A stretch of DNA of 64,000 bases from DMER64 sp964554535 (GTDB lineage Bacteria > Bacteroidota > Bacteroidia > Bacteroidales > UBA932): contig CAZKPB010000011.1 of assembly GCA_964554535.1 (NCBI GenBank), positions 11,991 to 75,990 of the forward strand, given 5' to 3'. Below, piece by piece: positions 58,210 to 64,000 of the stretch. The notes beneath the pieces are model-generated. The model had not been told where the DNA came from. It saw nothing but the letters and a program-made list of their open reading frames with translations, and made no database searches. Every line of letters starts with the position of its first letter. Positions within the stretch are counted from its first letter, which is position 1. A program made the position numbers and the translations under genes.

Positions 58210-60355
58210 ACAACACGCGACGCTTATAGCGCAGGAACTCCACACCAAAGAGTGGCAGATTGAACACGCCATTGGATTACTGGAAGAAGGGGCCACCATC
58301 CCTTTCATAAGCCGTTATCGCAAAGAAGCCACCGGCAGTCTGGACGAGGTGCAGTTGGCACAAATCCATTCGCTATGGAACAAATACACGGAAATAGACA
58401 AACGTCGCGAGAGCATCCTCTCTTCCATTGAGGAACAGGGAAAAATGACCCCCTCTTTGCGCAGCGCCATTGAGCACTGCTGGCAGATGCGGCCGCTGGA
58501 AGATCTGTACCTGCCGTTCCGCCCCAAACGCCGTACTCGTGCCGGAATAGCCCGCGAAAACGGCCTGGAACCCCTGGCCACGCAAATAGCCCTGCTCGGT
58601 CCGCAAAATTGCTTAAAATTAGCAGAAAAGTTCCTTTCTGACAAGATTACCACCCCCGCCGACGCTTTGGCCGGTGCCCGCGATATATTGGCCGAGCAGG
58701 CCAGTGAGAACGCTACCGTGCGGCAGCGGTTGCGCCACCTGTACCACGCGCGCGGTGTACTGACCGCCAAAGTGCAGAAAGGGAAGGAAGAGGAAGGCAT
58801 GAAGTACCGCAACTACTTTGACTTCAGCGAGCGGGTCCAATCCGCCGCTCCGCATCGCCTGCTGGCCCTGTTGAGGGCACAGGCCGAGGGCATCCTCTCG
58901 CTCCGTCTGGAACCCGACCCGCAACAGGCCCTGTACGAGGTGGAAAGGGCCTGTATTCCCCCGCACAAAGACACCCTTTTCCCCGTTGGAGACGCCGGCA
59001 GCCTGTACCAGATGAGAACTGCCTTGGCCGATGCCTACAAACGTCTGATCCATCCGTCGCTGGAAAACGAAGTGCTCAATGACTGCAAAGAAAAAGCCGA
59101 TATAGAATCCATAAAAGTATTTACCAACAACCTGCAGCAATTGCTGCTGGCCCCTCCTTTGGGCCAGAAACGAATCCTGGCCATTGACCCCGGTTTCCGC
59201 ACCGGTTGCAAGGTGGTCTGCATGGACGCTCAGGGCACCCTGCTGCATAACGACGCTATATTTCCACATCCCCCGCAGAACGAGCGGAGTGTGGCCATGC
59301 GCAAGTTGACCCAACTGGTGGAGGCCTACAAAATAGAAGTCATTGCAGTGGGTAACGGCACGGCCGGAAGGGAAACGGAACAATTTCTCAAGAAAATTGC
59401 CTTTCCCCACAAGATTCAGGTGTACTCGGTGAGCGAGGACGGCGCCAGCGTGTACTCGGCCAGTGCCCTGGCCCGCGAGGAATTTCCGCAGTACGACGTG
59501 ACGGTGCGCGGCGCCGTCTCCATAGGCCGCCGCCTTATGGACCCATTGGCCGAACTGGTGAAAATTGACCCCAAATCATTGGGGGTGGGGCAGTACCAGC
59601 ACGACGTCAACCAGACCCTGCTCAAGGACAGCCTGGACCAGACCGTGGAATTTTGCGTCAACCGCGTGGGGGTGAACCTGAATACCGCCAGCAAGCATTT
59701 GCTGACGTATGTATCGGGTCTGGGACCCCAGTTGGCGCAGAACATTGTGGAATACCGTGCGGCCAACGGCCCGTTTACCAACCGCGAGGAATTGAAAAAG
59801 GTCAAGCGCTTGGGTGACAAGGCATTTGAACAGTGTGCCGGATTTCTGCGTATACCTGGAGCCTCCAATGTATTGGATAACAGTGCGGTACATCCCGAGC
59901 GCTACACTCTGGTGGACCGTATGGCCAAAGATCTGGGTGTCTCTGTAAACGACCTGGTGGCTCAGGACCCGCTACGGAAAAAAGTGGAATTATCCAGGTA
60001 TATTACGGCCGCTGTCGGCCTGCCCACCCTGAAAGACATCATGGCCGAGCTGGACAAACCCGGCCGAGATCCGCGTGAGACAATCAAGGTGCTGGAATTT
60101 GACGATGCCATTACTTCCATTGACGACCTGCGGGAAGGAATGGTGTTGCCCGGCATAGTGAGCAATATCACCAACTTTGGCGCTTTTGTGAACATCGGCA
60201 TAAAGCAGGACGGTCTGATACACGTGTCCCAAATGGGGGCCAAGTACGTAAAGGACCCGTTGGATGTACTAAAATTACACCAGCACATCAAAGTTTGTGT
60301 GCTTCAGATAGACAGGGAGCGCAACCGGATTCAACTACGTCTGGTAAGGGAGTGA
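58202..60355 (+). CDS. tex: RNA-binding transcriptional accessory protein Tex
   Basis: The 717-residue protein has an N-terminal helical domain and a YqgF/RNase H-like domain at about 320-450 (RILAIDPGFRTGCKVVCMDA). Helix-hairpin-helix repeats at about 500-565 (VSGLGPQLAQNIVEYRAANG) follow, and a C-terminal S1 domain at about 640-715 (LPGIVSNITNFGAFVNIGIK). Tex resembles Spt6 and affects transcription and RNA turnover. The start overlaps the ClC stop by 8 bp. The last 25 bp overlap the EamA gene on the other strand. Confidence 0.96.
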   Translation: MNKQHATLIAQELHTKEWQIEHAIGLLEEGATIPFISRYRKEATGSLDEVQLAQIHSLWNKYTEIDKRRESILSSIEEQGKMTPSLRSAIEHCWQMRPLEDLYLPFRPKRRTRAGIARENGLEPLATQIALLGPQNCLKLAEKFLSDKITTPADALAGARDILAEQASENATVRQRLRHLYHARGVLTAKVQKGKEEEGMKYRNYFDFSERVQSAAPHRLLALLRAQAEGILSLRLEPDPQQALYEVERACIPPHKDTLFPVGDAGSLYQMRTALADAYKRLIHPSLENEVLNDCKEKADIESIKVFTNNLQQLLLAPPLGQKRILAIDPGFRTGCKVVCMDAQGTLLHNDAIFPHPPQNERSVAMRKLTQLVEAYKIEVIAVGNGTAGRETEQFLKKIAFPHKIQVYSVSEDGASVYSASALAREEFPQYDVTVRGAVSIGRRLMDPLAELVKIDPKSLGVGQYQHDVNQTLLKDSLDQTVEFCVNRVGVNLNTASKHLLTYVSGLGPQLAQNIVEYRAANGPFTNREELKKVKRLGDKAFEQCAGFLRIPGASNVLDNSAVHPERYTLVDRMAKDLGVSVNDLVAQDPLRKKVELSRYITAAVGLPTLKDIMAELDKPGRDPRETIKVLEFDDAITSIDDLREGMVLPGIVSNITNFGAFVNIGIKQDGLIHVSQMGAKYVKDPLDVLKLHQHIKVCVLQIDRERNRIQLRLVRE

Positions 60356-61281
60356 CTGTGTGTGGGGGTATGTAGCTGGGACATAATTACCCCGCATACC
60401 ACAACGGCAATTCCGGCCACCTGAATCCCGTTGAATGTCTCCACTCCGGTCAGAAAACTGAAGGCCGCCGTGGCAATGGGAATGAGCGCGTTGAAGGTAC
60501 TGGTGAGTGTGACTCCCAATACTTTTAGGGCGTTTACGTAAAGAATGAAGGCAAAACCCGAGCAGAACACCGCCAGCATCAGAATGGGGTACCAGAAGTT
60601 CCAACTCAACAGAAATCCACCGGTCGGCAACGACGGCAAATCAAAAAACAGCACAAACGGCAAGAAGTACAGTGCCCCCAGACTCATCTGGTACGTGGTC
60701 ACCGTAAAGGCATTGTAGGTTTGCGCAATGCGCTTCACAATCACCGAATACGCCACGGCCGAGAACACCGCCAAAAACAACAGCGCTATGCCGGCCCACA
60801 TTGTTTCACCACCGGATCCCCCTTCAGGCGAAAGACTCATTCCCCATTTGCCGAATATGACCATACAGATGCCCGGAAGGGTTACACAGATACCCAACGC
60901 GCTTTTATAACTGATGCGTTCATGCGCAAATACCCTGCCGCCTATCAGCCCAAATATGGGAATGGTGGCCACAATGACGGCGCTCAGGCTGGGACTGGCG
61001 GTAAGTTTCATACCAAAGGTTTCTCCAACGAAATACACAAAGGGTTCCATTGTGGCCATCAATAAAAACCATTTGCGGTCTTTTCCGGCTATAGGTTGCA
61101 ACTGTTTGAAGCATTTTCCGGTGATAGTCAGAAAGACGCCGGCTACCAGCATCCGGATAAACACCAGAGTAAAGACGGGTACGTCCAGAATCAACAACCG
61201 ATTGGTCCATACAAAAGACAGCCCCCATAATAAGACCGCACCGCAAATGAAAAAATAGGTTCCGGATTTAGAGCACTTCAT
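60331..61281 (-). CDS. EamA/DMT-family drug/metabolite transporter
   Basis: The 316-residue protein has ten hydrophobic segments as two repeats of an EamA domain (residues about 8-145 and 165-300). Segments such as LLWGLSFVWTNRLLI near the N-terminus and SFLTGVETFNGIQVAGIAVV near the end of the second repeat are typical. The substrate is unknown. Its start overlaps dihydroorotase by 14 bp and its end overlaps tex by 25 bp. Confidence 0.9.
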   Translation of the reverse strand: MKCSKSGTYFFICGAVLLWGLSFVWTNRLLILDVPVFTLVFIRMLVAGVFLTITGKCFKQLQPIAGKDRKWFLLMATMEPFVYFVGETFGMKLTASPSLSAVIVATIPIFGLIGGRVFAHERISYKSALGICVTLPGICMVIFGKWGMSLSPEGGSGGETMWAGIALLFLAVFSAVAYSVIVKRIAQTYNAFTVTTYQMSLGALYFLPFVLFFDLPSLPTGGFLLSWNFWYPILMLAVFCSGFAFILYVNALKVLGVTLTSTFNALIPIATAAFSFLTGVETFNGIQVAGIAVVVCGVIMSQLHTPTHSHSLTRRS

Positions 61282-62614
61282 GAACTATGGGTTTTGGAAC
61301 CACTAATTTACCGTTTTCCACGGCCGTTCGGCCATTGATGATCACCCGGGTGATGCTGGCCGGGAACGTATGACCTTCAAAGGGGCTCCATCCACACGCA
61401 TAGGCAATGTTATGCGAAGTGACCGTATAGGGTTTGTTGGTGTCTATCATTACCAGGTCAGCATAGTAACCTTCTTTTATGTACCCACGTTCCGGTATTC
61501 CGAATATACGCGCCGGGGCGTGACACATCCGTTGTACCAATTGCTCTACGGTCAGTTGGTTTTGGGCTACCAGTTCCAACAGGGCAGGCAACGAGTGCTG
61601 TACCATAGGAATCCCCGAGGGAGCCAGGGTATAGGGATTTTCTTTTTGTGCCCACGTGTGCGGAGCGTGGTCAGAACCAATGACGTCTACAAGCCCGCTG
61701 CGTAAGGCGGCACGCAGGGCGTCTCTGTCCAGTATGGTCTTAACGGCCGGGTTGCACTTGATGGCCGTTCCGTACACGCTGTAGTCCTTGTGGGAAAACA
61801 GCAGGTGGGGAAGGCAAACCTCGGCCGTGATGTGCGGGTTTGCCTGTTTGGCCTTGCGCAACAGTCTCAGTTCCTCGGCCGTGCTAAGGTGTAGCAGGTG
61901 CAGGCGGGTTCCGTATTTGACGGCAAGGTCCAAAGCTTTTTGGGTGGAGGCAATGCAGGCCCGGCGGCTTCTGATGCTGCTGTGCATTTCTATGGGAATG
62001 TCATTGCCGTATTTTGCGCGGGCTTTAATCAGATTCTGGCGGATGATGGACTCTTCTTCACAGTGGGTGGCAATAACCCCTTTATACCCGGAAAAAAAGG
62101 CTTCCAGAGCGGCGGGGTCATCCACAAGCATATTCCCTGTTGACGAACCCATAAAGATTTTCAGACCGCAACAGGGACCTACGCTTTGCAGCACCTCGTT
62201 GAGATTGGTATTGGTGGCGCCCATATAAAATCCATAATTGGCGTAGGAATCCTCACGGCCCATACGGTATTTTTTTGCCAGCGCCTCATTATTCGTTACG
62301 GGAGGCTGGTTGTTGGGCATATCCAGAAAGGTGGTGACGCCACCCATTAGGGCGGCCAGACTCTCGCTCTTGATGGTCCCTTTTAGAGGATTTCCCGGTT
62401 GGCGAAAATGCACCTGGTCGTCTATCATTCCGGGCAACAGGTAGCAACCCTGGGCGTTGAGGTGAATGACGGGGCCTTCCAACTCTCCCATATCGCGCGC
62501 CGATTCCATACTTCTGTCAAAGATCCGGGCAATGCGTTCCCCATCAATAAGAACGGCACCGATAAAAGAGTTGTTTTCGTTGACAATGGTGGCGTTGTAT
62601 ATAAGTGTTTTCAT
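61268..62614 (-). CDS. pyrC: Dihydroorotase (class I type amidohydrolase)
   Basis: The 448-residue protein has the metal-binding DQVHFRQPG (near residues 65-73), the GMIDDQVHF entry loop, and GGVTTFLDMPNNQP near 91-104. Later His and Asp ligands are in VIATHCEEE, LHLLHLSTAEELRL and VDVIGSDHAPHTW. The family sequence LPGMIDDQVHF has a Gln where many dihydroorotases have a Pro or Asn (DxHxH form DxHxR here), which suits the Bacteroidota PyrC group. It closes the ring of dihydroorotate in pyrimidine synthesis. Another amidohydrolase role (allantoinase-like) is less likely. Confidence 0.86.
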   Translation of the reverse strand: MKTLIYNATIVNENNSFIGAVLIDGERIARIFDRSMESARDMGELEGPVIHLNAQGCYLLPGMIDDQVHFRQPGNPLKGTIKSESLAALMGGVTTFLDMPNNQPPVTNNEALAKKYRMGREDSYANYGFYMGATNTNLNEVLQSVGPCCGLKIFMGSSTGNMLVDDPAALEAFFSGYKGVIATHCEEESIIRQNLIKARAKYGNDIPIEMHSSIRSRRACIASTQKALDLAVKYGTRLHLLHLSTAEELRLLRKAKQANPHITAEVCLPHLLFSHKDYSVYGTAIKCNPAVKTILDRDALRAALRSGLVDVIGSDHAPHTWAQKENPYTLAPSGIPMVQHSLPALLELVAQNQLTVEQLVQRMCHAPARIFGIPERGYIKEGYYADLVMIDTNKPYTVTSHNIAYACGWSPFEGHTFPASITRVIINGRTAVENGKLVVPKPIVHEVL

Positions 62615-62622
62615 TTGTCGGC

Positions 62623-63351
62623 TTATTGTTTGGCCCGTGTAATCTTTCGCAGGCGCATACGGAGCACTCCCCAGAATGCTTCTCCGAATATGCCGCTGCT
62701 CATTTTGGAAGTTCCCTCCGTGCGGTCCACAAAGATAATGGGAACTTCCACCACTTTGTACCCCAATTTGTAGGCATTGTACTTCATTTCTATTTGAAAG
62801 CCGTACCCTTTCATACGAATACAGTCCAGATCAATGGCTTCCAATACCTCCCGGCGGTAGCATACAAATCCGGCGGTGCAATCGTATACCTTCATTTGCA
62901 GCACGGTACGTACATAGGTTGAGGCATAGTAAGACATAATAACCCTGCCAATGGGCCAGTTGATCACACTGATCCCCTGGCAGTAGCGCGAACCTATGGC
63001 CAGACCGGCACCATCCCTGCAGGCGAGACACAAGCGGGGCAAGTCTTCCGGATTATGGGAAAAGTCGGCATCCATTTCCAGAATGTAGTCGTAATTATGG
63101 GCTATACCCCAGCGGAAAGCGGTTATATAGGCAGTACCAAGGCCCAGTTTACCTTCTCTTTCTATAAGGTGTAACCGGCCGGGAAACTCTTGTTGCAGGT
63201 TTTTGACTATGACGGCAGTACCGTCGGGCGAGTTGTCGTCTACAATAAGGATGTGAAAAGGCATCTCCAAGGAGAACACTTTGCGGATTATTTTCTCAGC
63301 ATTTTCCTTTTCATTGTATGTAGGAATGACCACCAGGGAATTTGTTTGCAT
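62623..63351 (-). CDS. Polyprenol-phosphate mannosyltransferase-like family-2 glycosyltransferase
   Basis: The 242-residue protein has a GT-A fold with VVIPTYNEKENAEKIIRKVF near residues 7-26. The LIVDDNSPDGTA motif and the metal-binding LEMDADFSHNPEDL near 90-103 follow. There is no membrane domain of the DPM2-fused type. It transfers a sugar from a nucleotide donor to polyprenyl phosphate, likely for envelope or protein glycosylation. It precedes pyrC by 8 bp. A minus-strand TAtcTTTG lies at 63388-63381. Confidence 0.92.
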   Translation of the reverse strand: MQTNSLVVIPTYNEKENAEKIIRKVFSLEMPFHILIVDDNSPDGTAVIVKNLQQEFPGRLHLIEREGKLGLGTAYITAFRWGIAHNYDYILEMDADFSHNPEDLPRLCLACRDGAGLAIGSRYCQGISVINWPIGRVIMSYYASTYVRTVLQMKVYDCTAGFVCYRREVLEAIDLDCIRMKGYGFQIEMKYNAYKLGYKVVEVPIIFVDRTEGTSKMSSGIFGEAFWGVLRMRLRKITRAKQ

Positions 63352-63380
63352 TGTATGGACTGCGCTTAATTGCAGGACGA

Positions 63381-63388
63381 CAAAGATA
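63381..63388 (-). promoter_or_regulatory. -7 element of the glycosyltransferase-pyrC-EamA unit
   Basis: TAtcTTTG reads 63388 to 63381 on the minus strand, 29 bp before the ATG at 63351. No -33 TTTG at good spacing is seen. Confidence 0.55.
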
Positions 63389-63474
63389 AGTAAAAAAGCT
63401 TGAAATTTTTTCTCTCTGATTTATTGTGAAATAGCAAAAAATGAAAAAAAATATTGCATTTTTCTTCAATTAAA

Positions 63475-63507
63475 TTTGGATGCTAATAAAAAATCTCGTT
63501 ATCTTTG
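63475..63507 (+). promoter_or_regulatory. rrn: rRNA operon promoter
   Basis: TTTG at 63475-63478 and TAtcTTTG at 63500-63507 are 21 bp apart. An AT-rich tract with many A and T runs lies upstream from about 63400 and may act as an UP-like element. A GC-rich discriminator-like run (GCGTCCCC) follows at 63507-63514, as at stringently controlled promoters. Confidence 0.78.
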
Positions 63508-63670
63508 CGTCCCCTTTCGGAAGAGAGGGATTGAACAAAACAAGTTCATTGAAATATTGAAAGAACAGTACAACAATAATAAGTAGTACAAAGAGAAGAG
63601 CGTAAATTCTTTTAATAATAAAGGAAACGAGAGTAACGGGACAAGCTAGAAATATAAAAAATTTTTATAC
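63508..63670 (+). other. 16S rRNA leader (5' external transcribed spacer)
   Basis: This 160-base leader separates promoter and 16S. It contains an imperfect dyad at 63544-63566 (GTTCATTGAAATATTGAAAG followed by AAC). That GTTCATTGAAAT block is one I associate with Bacteroidota rRNA leaders, probably an antitermination or processing element. No coding sequence is visible. Confidence 0.6.
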
Positions 63671-64000
63671 AATGAAGAGTTTGATCCTGGCTCAGGATGA
63701 ACGCTAGCGGCAGGCTTAACACATGCAAGTCGAGGGGCAGCGCGGGTAGCAATACCTGGCGGCGACCGGCGGAAGGGTGCGTAACGCGTGAGCAACATGC
63801 CTTATACAGGAGGATAACCCTCGGAAACGGGGACTAATATTCCATAAGATTGTGGACCGGCATCGGTCAGCAATAAAAGCTTCGGTGGTATAAGATTGGC
63901 TCGCGTGACATTAGTTAGATGGCGGGGTAACGGCTCACCATGACTATGATGTCTAGGGGTTCTGAGAGGAAGACCCCCCACACTGGGACTGAGACACGGC
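63671..64000 (+). rRNA. rrs: 16S ribosomal RNA, 5' part (about 330 bases)
   Basis: The gene begins with AATGAAGAGTTTGATCCTGG and CTCAGGATGAACGCTAGCGG, and the ACACATGCAAGTCGAGGGG block is present. GTGCGTAACGCGTGAGCAAC and the helix ending ACTGGGACTGAGACACGG follow. GGATGAACGCTAGCGGCAGG is the usual Bacteroidales form. The remaining ~1.2 kb lies beyond the window. The V1-V2 part would allow placement to family by database search. Confidence 0.97.

Noticed and set aside
60901..61258. Plus-strand frame of 114 codons within the EamA gene
   Set aside because: It is antisense to a ten-helix transporter with clear domain repeats and has no promoter.
63352..63474. Small gene in the AT-rich gap before the rRNA promoter
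   Set aside because: Only short open frames without conserved features are present. The stretch is explained by the divergent glycosyltransferase and rRNA promoters.

Overview
The window is chromosomal DNA of a bacterium of the order Bacteroidales (phylum Bacteroidota). The evidence is the start of a 16S rRNA gene at the right edge, repeated Bacteroidota promoters (TTTG or TTG, about 19-21 bp, then TAnnTTTG), the short Bacteroidota primary sigma factor, general absence of Shine-Dalgarno sequences, and family content (YidC with a large periplasmic domain, DUF4301, DUF349, OMP_b-brl_3 receptor). Hydrogenase maturase HydF, rubrerythrin and a biotin-dependent decarboxylase Na+ pump point to a strictly anaerobic, propionate-forming fermenter. 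Family or genus cannot be read from what is here. I see no prophage, transposon, CRISPR array or integrated element. Genes are tightly packed, and several convergent pairs overlap at their 3' ends.

Layout. 1-2726: a very large secreted TPR protein on the minus strand, cut by the window edge. 2826-5084: ftsE-nth-xerD. 5099-9686: an autoregulated-looking operon (ABC ATPase, membrane partner, YtrA-type GntR repressor, TonB-dependent receptor-like barrel). 9713-12810: patatin lipase, guaA, DUF177-rpmF, tRNA-Arg(CCU). 12929-15680: rubrerythrin, hydF, mnmD, rpmE. 15761-28881: a 13-gene minus-strand run that starts with methylmalonyl-CoA epimerase and the Na+-translocating methylmalonyl-CoA decarboxylase genes, continues within 26 bp into a seven-gene V/A-type ATPase, and ends with phosphoglucosamine mutase. 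28990-36213: LTA-synthase-like sulfatase, yebC and a TPR gene, recF-DUF721, pdxB-DUF4301.

36227-36771 holds a small transcription unit with its own consensus promoter and terminator. It encodes two tandem membrane peptides of 45 and 50 residues that share an FFxxLxAN motif. I consider this the best candidate for an undescribed system. 36855-39091 has a deoxyhypusine synthase-like gene and lysA back to back, with very close promoters. 39093-44405: threonylcarbamoyl-AMP synthase, ffh, folD, a Tat-targeted DUF362 protein and a membrane polyferredoxin. 44415-52002: trmD, DUF349, yidC, yggS, dapF, degP-like protease. 52095-60355: primary sigma factor, Na+/alanine symporter, argS, an acidic small protein, ClC channel, tex. 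60331-63351: EamA transporter, dihydroorotase, polyprenol-phosphate glycosyltransferase. 63475-64000: rRNA promoter, leader and the 5' end of 16S rRNA.

How the parts fit. Decarboxylation of methylmalonyl-CoA pumps Na+ outward. The rotor subunit of the adjoining ATPase keeps, by my residue count, all five Na+ ligands known from Enterococcus hirae NtpK, so the two machines probably share one Na+ circuit. A Na+/alanine symporter elsewhere in the window may also draw on it. Coordinates of start codons were chosen by family length, overlap geometry and promoter position. All functional calls are from reading motifs, without database searches.
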